Positions 6,953 through 16,450 of a DNA stretch of 34,631 bases are shown piece by piece. The notes under the pieces are model-generated. The model searched no databases, was not told the origin of the DNA, and saw nothing but the letters and a program-made list of their open reading frames with translations. A program made the position numbers and the translations under genes. The stretch covers positions 1-34,631 of the forward strand of contig JAFGJK010000064.1 in the NCBI GenBank assembly GCA_016929135.1. Direction: 5' to 3'. Source of the DNA: Spirochaetota bacterium. GTDB lineage: Bacteria > Spirochaetota > UBA4802 > UBA5550. The stretch's first letter is position 1. The number at the start of each line of letters is the position of its first letter.

Positions 6953-8339
6953 ACTACCCAGGCAGAAGATGCCGGAGCAGCCGGCGGCGGAGCGGGTACA
7001 GAATTTCTCCGAGGTGCCCTACGGGTTCAGCGACGACACGGCCATGGCCGAGGCGGGACGGTGCCTCCAGTGCAAGAAACCCACCTGCATGGACGGGTGC
7101 CCGGTGGGCATCGACATCCCCGGTTTTATCAAGGAGATCCGTGACGGCAATTTCCTGTCCGCCATCGAGGTGATCAAGCAGACCAACTCCCTCCCCGCCG
7201 TGTGCGGCCGGGTCTGCCCCCAGGAGTCGCAGTGCGAGGAGCTCTGCGTTTTGGGCAAGAAATTCGAGCCGGTGGCCATCGGCAGCCTGGAGCGCTTTGC
7301 CGCGGACTACGAGCGCACCAGAGAGCAGCTCCCCCTGCCGGCCAGGGCCCCGCAGACGGGGAAACGGGTGGCGATCATCGGCTCAGGCCCCGCCGGCCTC
7401 ACGGCGGCCGGCGAGCTGAACAGGCTGGGCCACGCCGTAACGGTCTTCGAGGCGCTTCACAGCCCCGGCGGCGTGCTGGGCTACGGCATCCCGGAGTTCC
7501 GGCTCCCCAAGGAGATCGTGCACTACGAGATCGAGGCGCTCAGGAGGGCGGGGGTGGAGATAGTCATGAACCGCGTGATCGGCATCTCAGAGACTGTGGA
7601 CGACCTCTTCGACCAGGGGTACGACGCCATATTCCTGGGCACCGGGGCCGGCCTCCCGATGTTCCTCAACATCCCCGGCGAGAACCTCCAGGGGGTCTAC
7701 TCGGCCAACGAGTACCTCACTAGGTCGAACCTGATGAAGGCCTACCGCTTCCCGGAGTACGACACCCCCATCATCAGGGCCGACCGCGTGGCGGTCTTCG
7801 GGGGCGGAAACGTGGCCATGGACTCGGCGCGCACCGCCCGGAGGCTCGGGGGGAAGGAGGTGCACCTCATCTACCGGCGCTCGCGCGATGAGATGCCCGC
7901 CAGGAAGGAGGAGATCCACCACGCCGATGAGGAGGGGGTCATCTTCGATATCCTGTCAAACCCGCTCCGCTTCCTGGGCGACGACAAGGGGAGGGTTCGC
8001 GGCGTGGAATGCCTGAAGATGAAGCTGGGCGCCCCCGACGATTCCGGCAGGCGGCGGCCGGTGCCGGTGGAGGGATCGGAGTTCGTCGTGGACATCGACG
8101 TGGCCATCATTGCCATCGGGAACGCGCCCAATCCGATTCTCCAGAAGACCACGGCCGGCCTCAAGACCGGCAGGCACGGCACCGTGGAGGCCGACGGCGC
8201 CACGCAGAAGACCAGTAAGAGGGGCGTCTTCGCCGGCGGCGACATCGTCTCCGGCGCAGCCACGGTCATCGAGGCCATGGGGGCGGGCCGGCGGGCCGCC
8301 GCGGCGATCGACGAATACCTCAAGACAGGAGCATGGTAG
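6942..8339 (+). CDS. nfnB: NfnB / GltA-like NADPH oxidoreductase large subunit
   Basis: The product is 465 residues, the normal length of NfnB and of homotetrameric-type GltD/GltA flavoproteins. Two N-terminal [4Fe-4S] cysteine sets are visible (C41-x2-C44-x4-C49-x3-C53 and C88, C92, C98, C102). An FAD Rossmann motif IIGSGPAG follows at about 145-152, then a second dinucleotide motif VAVFGGGNVAMDSARTARR for NADPH, and the C-terminal GVFAGGDIVSGAATVIEAMG loop. With NfnA it would exchange electrons between NADH, ferredoxin and NADPH in the cytoplasm. Without a large glutamate synthase subunit in the window, and with NfnA upstream, a glutamate synthase role is less likely. The start codon overlaps the nfnA stop region and the stop overlaps the next start (8333), indicating translational coupling. 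Confidence 0.92.
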   Translation: MAGRLPRQKMPEQPAAERVQNFSEVPYGFSDDTAMAEAGRCLQCKKPTCMDGCPVGIDIPGFIKEIRDGNFLSAIEVIKQTNSLPAVCGRVCPQESQCEELCVLGKKFEPVAIGSLERFAADYERTREQLPLPARAPQTGKRVAIIGSGPAGLTAAGELNRLGHAVTVFEALHSPGGVLGYGIPEFRLPKEIVHYEIEALRRAGVEIVMNRVIGISETVDDLFDQGYDAIFLGTGAGLPMFLNIPGENLQGVYSANEYLTRSNLMKAYRFPEYDTPIIRADRVAVFGGGNVAMDSARTARRLGGKEVHLIYRRSRDEMPARKEEIHHADEEGVIFDILSNPLRFLGDDKGRVRGVECLKMKLGAPDDSGRRRPVPVEGSEFVVDIDVAIIAIGNAPNPILQKTTAGLKTGRHGTVEADGATQKTSKRGVFAGGDIVSGAATVIEAMGAGRRAAAAIDEYLKTGAW

Positions 8340-9619
8340 AGAAGATCAGCACCGGCATCCGGTACCTGGACCAGGTCACCGGGGGGCTCAGGCTGGGCGA
8401 CAACGTCGTCTGGGAGATCACCAGCGGCGTGCCGGTGGAGTATTTCATCAAGGGGTTCTTCGACGGCAACGAGCAGTTCCGGAGCGCCGTCATCATCATC
8501 AGCTTCAACGTCTCGCCCTACACGGTTCTCAAGCGGTACGCCTTCCTGCTGCCGCGCTTCCGCGTCACCCTCATCGACGCCTTCACCCGCGGGAAGGGGA
8601 ACGGCGATCCCGTCTTCCTCGATTTCTACCAGGAGCCGCAGGGGGTCAATGCGGTCCTCCTGGAGAACCCCAGGGACCGAGGCCAATTCATGGAGGTGCT
8701 GAACGTCGTGGAGTCGGAGAACCGCGACGGCTCCTTCTACATCTTCGACAGCCTCACCGGCATGAACGAGCTGTGGAAGGACGAGGGGGGCGTGCTCGAT
8801 TTCTTCAACTTCACCTGCCCAAAGCTCTACGACCTGAACACCCTGGCCTACTGGATGCTGGAGCGGGACGCCCACTCCAGGGAGTTCCTGGCGGGGCTGA
8901 TCCACACCACCCAGGTGGTCTTCTCCCTCTCCCCCGCCAGGGCCGACCATTACAAGCTCTCCATCAGGAAGCTGCAGGGGCGCCCGTCGTCGGGCGATCC
9001 GGGCCCCCACCTCTTCACCCTCTCCGACGGGGCGATCGCCTTCAGGGACAGGCGGCATGAGGGAGTATTGGGGATCGGCGAGCGGGTAAAGGAGCTCAGG
9101 AGGACTTCCGGCATGACCCAGACCGAGCTCGCCTCGAGGACCGGGATGACCCCGGGGGCGGTATCGCAGATCGAGAACGAGATCACCGTCCCGTCGCTCA
9201 ACACGCTGATGCAGCTCTCGGTGATATTCGGCAGGCCGGTGGATTATTTCCTGGGAAATGAGGGGGGAATTGCCAGAGCCGGCTATTCCGTTTTCGAGGA
9301 ATCGCCGGTGCTCCCGGCACAGGAAACGGGGGTGTCAGTAGCACGGCTCGCCGACCACCCGGGTCTGGGATTCCTGCCCCATCTCGTCGTGCTGGAGGGG
9401 GGGGCGGTCATCGACGGGGCACTGCTTCTCCACAGGGGGGCCGAATTTATTTCTGTGATCGGTGGCTCGGTAGCCCTCACCATCGAGGGGGAGGAGATCG
9501 TGCTCTCGGCGGGAAAGTCGGTGATGCTCTCCGGTCCCTTCCCGGAGCGATGGCGCGCCGGGGGGGAGGGGTGCCGTCTCTATTACATACTGATGCAGCG
9601 CCGGGAGATCCGCGGGTAA
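8333..9619 (+). CDS. KaiC-like pseudo-ATPase fused to XRE HTH and cupin
   Basis: The product is 428 residues in three parts. Residues 5-240 follow the KaiC/RadA plan: TGIRYLDQVTGGLRLGDNVV matches the TGIPGLDxLLGGG entry, FYIFDSLTGM (135-144) matches Walker B, and the end HLFTLSDGAIAF matches the closing strands. Where the Walker A loop GxxGxGKT should be, the sequence reads EITSGVPVEYF, so classic ATP hydrolysis is unlikely. Residues 249-308 are an XRE-type helix-turn-helix (RVKELRRTSGMTQTELASRT, then AVSQIEN). Residues about 330-422 are a cupin sensor domain. It is therefore probably a cytoplasmic DNA-binding regulator with two sensing modules. It overlaps nfnB by 7 bp and precedes the next gene by 6 bp. 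I know of no named family with this exact fusion. Confidence 0.82.
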   Translation: MVEKISTGIRYLDQVTGGLRLGDNVVWEITSGVPVEYFIKGFFDGNEQFRSAVIIISFNVSPYTVLKRYAFLLPRFRVTLIDAFTRGKGNGDPVFLDFYQEPQGVNAVLLENPRDRGQFMEVLNVVESENRDGSFYIFDSLTGMNELWKDEGGVLDFFNFTCPKLYDLNTLAYWMLERDAHSREFLAGLIHTTQVVFSLSPARADHYKLSIRKLQGRPSSGDPGPHLFTLSDGAIAFRDRRHEGVLGIGERVKELRRTSGMTQTELASRTGMTPGAVSQIENEITVPSLNTLMQLSVIFGRPVDYFLGNEGGIARAGYSVFEESPVLPAQETGVSVARLADHPGLGFLPHLVVLEGGAVIDGALLLHRGAEFISVIGGSVALTIEGEEIVLSAGKSVMLSGPFPERWRAGGEGCRLYYILMQRREIRG

Positions 9620-9625
9620 GGTGAG

Positions 9626-12205
9626 ATGCAGTCTATCATTAAGATGACCACCGGTCTTGTCGGCCTCGACAATGTCATCAACAGCCTCCGGATGGGGGAC
9701 AACGTGGTGTGGCAGGTCGACGAGATCGCCGACTACGCGCAGTTCGCGGAGCCCTTCGCCGAGTCCGTCATCGCCCAGGGGAAGAGGCTGGTGTACATGC
9801 ATTTCGCGACCCACAGCCAGATTCTCTTCCCGGGCCAGTACAGCGTCATGTATACCATCGATCCCTCCAGCGGCTTCGAGTCCTTCTCCGCTCAGATCCA
9901 CAACGTGGTCAGGGAGGAGGGTGAGGGGATCTTCTACGTCTTCGACTGCCTGTCGGACCTTCAGTCCGCCTGGTCGTCGGACCTGATGATCGCTAATTTC
10001 TTCGTCATCACCTGCCCCTACCTCTATGAGCTGAACACCATCGCCTATTTCGCGCTCCTGAGGAACCGGGTCTCCTACACCACCATCGCCAGCATCCGGG
10101 AGACCACCCAGCTCCTTATCGATGTCTACTGTGCCGGGGAGAATTACTACATCCACCCGCTCAAGGTGTGGGAGCGGTATTCACCCACCATGTTCTTCCC
10201 GCACCTGAGAAGGGAAGACGAATTCATTCCCATCACCAGCAGCGTCGACGCGGCGGCCCTGGTGATGCACATCCAGAAGCACAGCGTGGCCAGCACGCTC
10301 CGCAATCTGGACTTCTGGGACAGGACCTTCCTCACCATGGAGGATCTCATCGGCAGCGGCGCGCGTGAGGAGGAGAAACGGGAGATGCTTGATCGCCTCT
10401 GCAGGATAATCCTTGGGCGCGACAGGCGGATGCTGGCGCTGGCCATGGACCACATGACCCTGGAGGATTTCGTGGACCTGAAGGACCGGCTGGTGGGGAC
10501 GGGGCACATCGGCGGCAAGGCCACTGGCATGATCATCGCGCGAAAGATACTCTCCAGAAGCGCCGGGCTCGATTGGGAGCATCTCTCGGAGCCTCACGAT
10601 TCATTCTACATCGGGTCCGACGTGTTCTACACCTATATCGTGCTGAACGGCTGGTGGAAGCTTTTCATGGAGCACAAGACCGATGACGGCTATTACTCGG
10701 CCGCGGAGGAACTGCACGGGAAGATGCGCACCGGTGTCTTCCCCAGCGTGATCAAGGATCAGTTCCAGGAGATCATCGAGTACTATGGCCAGTCCCCCAT
10801 CATCGTCCGCTCCAGCAGTCTTCTCGAGGACGCCTTCGGGAACGCCTTCGCCGGCAAGTACGAGAGCTTCTTTCTGGTGAACCAGGGGTCACCGGAGGAG
10901 CGGTTTCAGGCCTTCACGGACGCCGTGCGAAAGATATACGCAAGCACCATGAACGAGGACGCACTGGCTTACCGCATGCAGCGAGGTCTGGACAAGATGG
11001 ATGAGCAGATGGCCCTCCTGGTGCAGCGCGTCTCCGGATCCTACTACGAGCGCTATTATTTCCCCTTCATGGCCGGCGTGGGCCTCTCGAGGAACACCTA
11101 TGTCTGGAACGACTCCATCGACCCCATGGCGGGAATGATTCGCCTGGTCTTCGGTCTGGGCACGCGCGCCGTGAACCGTATCGAGGGGGACTACCCGAGG
11201 ATTGTGTCCCTGGACCAGCCGCTCCTCAAAGTCCAGGCCGGCGTCGAGGACGCCAGGAAATATTCCCAGCGTTACGCGGATCTCCTGAACGTCATGGACA
11301 ACCAGCTCCAGAGCAAGGACATCCAGGATATGGTTAACGAGAAGATCGGCCTGGACCTGTCGCGAATCGCCCGTCGGGACATTGAGGCTGAACAGAGCCT
11401 TCGCGGCGGCGACGAACGGGAGCGATGGATCGTCGATTTCGACTCGTTCCTCACGGACACCCCCTTTTCCGGGGACATGTCAGCGATCATGAAGACCCTC
11501 GAGGGGGCCTACGGCTCTCCCGTGGACATCGAGTTCACCGTGAACATCTCCAGCGATGGAAGGTACAGGATCAACCTCGTGCAGTGCCGGCCCCAGCAGG
11601 CGAAGTTCATGGGAGAGCACGTGGATATCCCCGAGCGCATCGATCCCTCGATGGTGCTGTTCAGGGGGAAGGGTAACTTCCTGGGCGGGAGCATCGTCCA
11701 GCCGATACACCGCATTGTAATCGTGGACCCGGCCGGGTATGCGGCGCTGCCGATATCGCAGAAGCATGAAGTCGCGCGGATCGTGGGAAGGCTGAACAGG
11801 GGGATAAAGGACAGGGATGAAACGCCCACAATGCTGGTGGGGCCGGGCAGATGGGGTACCACCACCCCCTCACTGGGAATACCGGTGCGGTTTTCCGAGA
11901 TCAACAACGTGCGGGTGCTGGTGGAGGTGGCGCTCATGAGCGACGGCCTGGTGCCAGAGTTCTCCTACGGTACCCACTTTTTCCAGGACCTGGTGGAGAC
12001 GGAGATCTTCTACGTGGCGATGGTTCCGGATAGTGACGGCGCCTATTGCAACGAGGATCTCATGGAAAAGACCTCCGACAGCTTCGAGGCTATCGCCCCC
12101 GATCACGGACGGTACCGGGGGGTCATCCGGGTCTATGATCTGGCGGCGCCGCTCATGCTCATGGCCGATATCGTGACGCAGGAGCTCGTCTGCTTCGCCA
12201 CGTAG
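9626..12205 (+). CDS. KaiC-like pseudo-ATPase fused to PEP-synthase-type ATP-grasp
   Basis: The product is 859 residues. Residues 1-190 are a second KaiC-like domain, clearly related to that of the gene upstream (TGLVGLDNVINSLRMGDNVVW; Walker-B-like GIFYVFDCLSDL at 101-112), again without a Walker A loop. From about 290 it matches the PEP/pyruvate-binding (PPDK N-terminal) ATP-grasp fold: GHIGGKATGM (293-302), PIIVRSSSLLEDAFGNAFAG (391-410, matching VRSSATAED...FAGQ), MALLVQRV, then GMIRLVFGLGTRAV. A C-terminal block includes VGPGRWGTTTPSLGIPVRF. The swivelling phosphohistidine domain (SHxAI-type) and the PEP-binding barrel of PEP synthase are absent, so it cannot be a full PEP synthase. It may phosphorylate or bind a different substrate. 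It is the last gene of the operon, followed by a terminator at 12253-12285. Confidence 0.82.
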   Translation: MQSIIKMTTGLVGLDNVINSLRMGDNVVWQVDEIADYAQFAEPFAESVIAQGKRLVYMHFATHSQILFPGQYSVMYTIDPSSGFESFSAQIHNVVREEGEGIFYVFDCLSDLQSAWSSDLMIANFFVITCPYLYELNTIAYFALLRNRVSYTTIASIRETTQLLIDVYCAGENYYIHPLKVWERYSPTMFFPHLRREDEFIPITSSVDAAALVMHIQKHSVASTLRNLDFWDRTFLTMEDLIGSGAREEEKREMLDRLCRIILGRDRRMLALAMDHMTLEDFVDLKDRLVGTGHIGGKATGMIIARKILSRSAGLDWEHLSEPHDSFYIGSDVFYTYIVLNGWWKLFMEHKTDDGYYSAAEELHGKMRTGVFPSVIKDQFQEIIEYYGQSPIIVRSSSLLEDAFGNAFAGKYESFFLVNQGSPEERFQAFTDAVRKIYASTMNEDALAYRMQRGLDKMDEQMALLVQRVSGSYYERYYFPFMAGVGLSRNTYVWNDSIDPMAGMIRLVFGLGTRAVNRIEGDYPRIVSLDQPLLKVQAGVEDARKYSQRYADLLNVMDNQLQSKDIQDMVNEKIGLDLSRIARRDIEAEQSLRGGDERERWIVDFDSFLTDTPFSGDMSAIMKTLEGAYGSPVDIEFTVNISSDGRYRINLVQCRPQQAKFMGEHVDIPERIDPSMVLFRGKGNFLGGSIVQPIHRIVIVDPAGYAALPISQKHEVARIVGRLNRGIKDRDETPTMLVGPGRWGTTTPSLGIPVRFSEINNVRVLVEVALMSDGLVPEFSYGTHFFQDLVETEIFYVAMVPDSDGAYCNEDLMEKTSDSFEAIAPDHGRYRGVIRVYDLAAPLMLMADIVTQELVCFAT

Positions 12206-12252
12206 CGGCACGGCTGTGGAATGGAGCTTGCACCCGCACAATCCTTGATAAA

Positions 12253-12285
12253 AAAAGAGGCTGCCCCCCGCGGACAGCCTCTTTT
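12253..12285. terminator. Bidirectional intrinsic terminator
   Basis: AAAAGAGGCTG (12253-12263) pairs with CAGCCTCTTTT (12275-12285), 11 bp around an 11-nt C/G-rich loop. A-runs on one side and T-runs on the other let it work on both strands, between the converging ATP-grasp gene and gdhA. Confidence 0.88.
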
Positions 12286-12325
12286 CGTGTATGCCGTAGT
12301 GAATATGCCGGCTGATACGGAATTC

Positions 12326-13693
<1,368 letters not shown>

Positions 13694-13892
13694 TTAACGT
13701 TGTAGTGTAATATATAACTTGAATAGGAAACTCCGCTGAATCTGCCCGCACAAGGAAAATTGATCTTTACAGGGGAATAATCCTTTCCCTTTGTGAATCA
13801 TGCGCTTCGGTCAAGATCTCAACTCCTGTATTGATAGCAAAATTATTGGCCAGTATTAGTATTACTATAATATTATTTTGATATCCGGATAA

Positions 13893-13911
13893 TTTAACAT
13901 GAATGTAACAT
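13893..13911. promoter_or_regulatory. Direct-repeat operator, TTTAACAT-N4-GTAACAT (copy 2)
   Basis: TTTAACAT (13893-13900) and GTAACAT (13905-13911) repeat with the same 4-bp spacer and 11-bp period as the copy at 5958-5976. It lies between divergent gdhA (about 210 bp away) and sfsA (47 bp before its start). A possible -10 (GATAAT, 13888-13893) for sfsA touches its left edge. Confidence 0.45.
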
Positions 13912-13912
13912 T

Positions 13913-13934
13913 CCGGTGAGCAAAAGCTCACCGG
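13913..13934. repeat. Perfect 9-bp inverted repeat before sfsA
   Basis: CCGGTGAGC (13913-13921) and GCTCACCGG (13926-13934) flank an AAAA loop. It abuts the direct-repeat operator and lies 24 bp ahead of the sfsA start. No T-run follows on either strand, so it is more likely an operator or an RNA hairpin than a terminator. The GTG at 13916 lies inside it, which argues against that start. Confidence 0.6.
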
Positions 13935-13957
13935 TGCAGCGGACAAGGGGGATGCTG

Positions 13958-15046
13958 ATGACAGGCGATTTCAGGGAAGCCGTCTTCGTGGAAAAGCACA
14001 ACCGTTTCGTGGGGACCGTGTTTCTGGAGGGTCGGAGGGAGAGGGTCTACATCCCCAATACCGGGAGGCTCGCCGAGCTGCTCCTCCCCGGGACGTCGGT
14101 GGTACTGACGCCGGTGCGGGGGAAATACCGGTACAAGATCGAGTTCATAATGAGCGACGGGAAGCCGGTCATGATCGACTCGGTGAAGGGGAACGCCATC
14201 TTCCACCGTCTGCTGATGGAGGGGAAGGTCCCGGGACTGGAGTGCCGCGTTCTGAGAAGGGAGCCTGCGGTGGGGAGCCATCGCTTCGACTTCGAGCTTG
14301 AGACCCCGTCGGGTCTGAAGTATCTGGAGCTGAAATCCTGCACCCTGTTCCACGGGGATGCCGCTTCGTTCCCCGACGCCGTGAGCGCCCGGGCGGCGGC
14401 GCATGTCAGGGCCCTGGCCGCCACCGGAAGGGGGATGCTGGTCTTCTTCATCCTGGGCCAGGGGATCAGACGCTTTTTCCCGAACTACCATACCGACTAC
14501 GAGTTCTACCGTATTCTGCTGGAGCACCGGGACAGGATAGATATCAGGGCCTACTCGGCCCGGTACGACGGGGCCTTCGGCGTCACCGGCCTCGGGGGGG
14601 TGCGTGTCCAGTACCCGGAGGCAGGAACGGGAGGGTCCTATCTGCTTGTTCTGAGAAATGCCCGGGCGCGGAGGATCACCGTGGGAATGCTGGGGAGCCT
14701 GCGCTTTCCCGCGGGGCACTATGTCTATGCGGGGAGCGGCATGGGCGGTGTGCATGCCAGGATCGCCCGGCACCGCCGGAAGGGGAAGCGACTGTTCTGG
14801 CATATCGATTATCTCACCGAGGAGATGTCCGTGGCGGCGGACATCCCCATCGTGGGAACTGAGCGACTGGAATGCCGACTGGCGGCGGACATGAGATCAC
14901 TGGGGGGCGAGGTGGTGAAGGGGTTCGGCTCCTCGGACTGCTCCTGCGCGGGGCACCTGTTCCGCTTCACGCAGAATCCGCTGCATCTCCGGGAGCTGTG
15001 GCAGCGGGTGATGGAATACAGGTTCGGCGGCCCGACTCAGGATTGA
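13958..15046 (+). CDS. sfsA: SfsA nuclease fused to DUF123/GIY-YIG-like domain
   Basis: The product is about 362 residues from the ATG at 13958, chosen because AAGGGGG lies 6 nt upstream; an in-frame GTG at 13916 would fall inside the inverted repeat. The first about 220 residues are SfsA (sugar fermentation stimulation protein, a nucleic-acid-binding PD-(D/E)xK-like fold): IPNTGRLAELLLPG near the start, KYLELKSCTL (catalytic E-x-K) and ASFPDAVSARAAAHV. The last about 130 residues are a DUF123 domain of the GIY-YIG type: AGHYVYAGSGMGGVHARIARH, then FWHIDYL, ECRLA and FGSSDCSCAGHLFRF. The fusion implies a two-nuclease cytoplasmic protein; its role is undefined in any organism. It overlaps the convergent HD-GYP gene tail-to-tail by 10 bp, without room for a terminator. 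Confidence 0.88.
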   Translation: MTGDFREAVFVEKHNRFVGTVFLEGRRERVYIPNTGRLAELLLPGTSVVLTPVRGKYRYKIEFIMSDGKPVMIDSVKGNAIFHRLLMEGKVPGLECRVLRREPAVGSHRFDFELETPSGLKYLELKSCTLFHGDAASFPDAVSARAAAHVRALAATGRGMLVFFILGQGIRRFFPNYHTDYEFYRILLEHRDRIDIRAYSARYDGAFGVTGLGGVRVQYPEAGTGGSYLLVLRNARARRITVGMLGSLRFPAGHYVYAGSGMGGVHARIARHRRKGKRLFWHIDYLTEEMSVAADIPIVGTERLECRLAADMRSLGGEVVKGFGSSDCSCAGHLFRFTQNPLHLRELWQRVMEYRFGGPTQD

Positions 15047-16398
15047 TTCATGACGTATCCACGATTGGTAAAGAGGTCGATGCAGGTGTCCACCACGTCG
15101 CCTTCATAGTGGGAACCCCTGTTGCTGGATATCTCCTCCAGCGCCAGGTCGATCCCCAAGGAGGCGCGGTAGGGGCGGTGGGATGCCATAGCCTCCACCA
15201 CGTCCGCCACCGCCAGTATCTTCGCCTCTATCATGATCTCGCCGCCCGTGAGACCCCGGGGATACCCGGATCCGTCGACCCTCTCGTGGTGCTGGTAGAT
15301 GATGTCCGCCACCGGCCAGGGGAAATCGATCGGCTTGATGATCTCGTACCCGATCTGCGGGTGTATCTTTATCAGGCTGAACTCGATCTCCGTGAGCCTT
15401 CCGGGTTTGGAGAGAATTTCGGCGGGAACGGAAATTTTTCCCAGGTCGTGGATCACGCCCGCCAGGCGGATCCCCTCGATGCTGAACCTCGTGAGGCCCA
15501 TGGTTTTTGCAATCTCCCTGGCAAGATCCGAAACCCTGCGCTGATGTCCGGCGGTGTAGGGGTCGCGCGTCTCGATGGTGTAGGCGATGGCCTGGATCAT
15601 CCCACCCATGGTCTTCCTGAGTAGGTTAATCCCTTCCATGACCATCTCCTCGGACTTCACGCGCTCCGTGATGTCCCGGATAACCATGACGGTGCCCACG
15701 AAGGCCCCGAGCCTGTCCTTCTGCGGCGCCACGCTGTACTCAACCGGTATTCTCCTTCCGCTCTTGGTGATGAGGTAGTTGTAGGACTGCCCCTGATCGA
15801 GCGGGATGGAGTGATTTCCCTTCATAATTTTGATCGCTGTGTTCTCGATGTTGACGATGTCGTTGATCCTGGTCTGGCAGTTTTCCAGCCTGCATTCAGT
15901 CATCTCCTCGGCCACGGGATTCATGTAGTTGATGTAGCCGTTGATATCGGTGACGATCACGGCGTCGACGATGCTGTTGAGGATGGTGGAGAGCTTCTGC
16001 TCGCTGTTCCGCAGCTTCTTATCCATGCTGTATCTTAAAAGGGCCATGTCCACGGCGGATTTCAGTTCGTTCTTGTCCACCGGCTTTACGATGTAACCGA
16101 AGGGATTGGAGGTCCTGACGCGATCTATCGTCTCTCTGTCGGTGGAGGAGGAGATGAAGATGATGGGGATATCGTTGGTGCTGTTGATCCTCCGGGCGGT
16201 TTCGATGCCGTCGATTCCACCCGCAAGGCTCACGTCCATGAGAATCAGGTCCGGCTTCATTTCAGCGATAAGGGAAAGCGCCTCATCGCTTTTGGTGGCT
16301 ACTCTGACGGTGGAGAGTCCCATCTCCTGAAAGTGCACGTTGATCAGATCAGAAACGGTTTTGTCATTTTCCACGATGAGGATGGATATGTTTTCCAT
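15037..16398 (-). CDS. REC-PAS-HD-GYP response regulator (c-di-GMP phosphodiesterase)
   Basis: The product is 453 residues from the ATG at 16398. This start gives the canonical receiver beginning MENISILIVEND; upstream in-frame ATGs at 16482 and 16446 lie in the promoter and repeat region. The receiver domain (3-118) has acidic E10/D12, phospho-acceptor D55 (LILMDVS) and K105. A PAS domain spans about 133-245. The HD-GYP domain (about 265-450) has HQRR (285), IHDLGK with the HD pair at 317-318, QHHERVDGSGYP (369-380) and the downstream AKILAVADVVEAM. With all metal-binding residues visible, it should degrade cyclic-di-GMP when phosphorylated by an unknown histidine kinase; none is adjacent. 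It is cytoplasmic, with no membrane segment. It is a single gene, divergent from the activase-dehydratase gene. Confidence 0.93.
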   Translation of the reverse strand: MENISILIVENDKTVSDLINVHFQEMGLSTVRVATKSDEALSLIAEMKPDLILMDVSLAGGIDGIETARRINSTNDIPIIFISSSTDRETIDRVRTSNPFGYIVKPVDKNELKSAVDMALLRYSMDKKLRNSEQKLSTILNSIVDAVIVTDINGYINYMNPVAEEMTECRLENCQTRINDIVNIENTAIKIMKGNHSIPLDQGQSYNYLITKSGRRIPVEYSVAPQKDRLGAFVGTVMVIRDITERVKSEEMVMEGINLLRKTMGGMIQAIAYTIETRDPYTAGHQRRVSDLAREIAKTMGLTRFSIEGIRLAGVIHDLGKISVPAEILSKPGRLTEIEFSLIKIHPQIGYEIIKPIDFPWPVADIIYQHHERVDGSGYPRGLTGGEIMIEAKILAVADVVEAMASHRPYRASLGIDLALEEISSNRGSHYEGDVVDTCIDLFTNRGYVMNQS

Positions 16399-16421
16399 AA
16401 GGTTCCGGTTCGCTTCTGGCG

Positions 16422-16450
16422 GTAGTACCGCATTGTAGTACCGCATTATA
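16422..16450 (-). promoter_or_regulatory. Tandem 13-bp repeat next to a TATAAT box
   Basis: GTAGTACCGCATT occurs twice without a gap (16422-16434 and 16435-16447). On the minus strand TATAAT (16445-16450) adjoins it, so the repeats would lie at about +1 to +25 of the HD-GYP transcript. A second TATAAT lies at 16481-16486. The -35 match is poor, so an activator or another sigma factor may be needed. A repressor or an RNA element could use the repeats. Confidence 0.45.

Noticed and set aside
7871..9058. 395-codon minus-strand frame across nfnB and the regulator gene
   Set aside because: It spans two clearly real plus-strand genes; low-complexity translation and no start signal.
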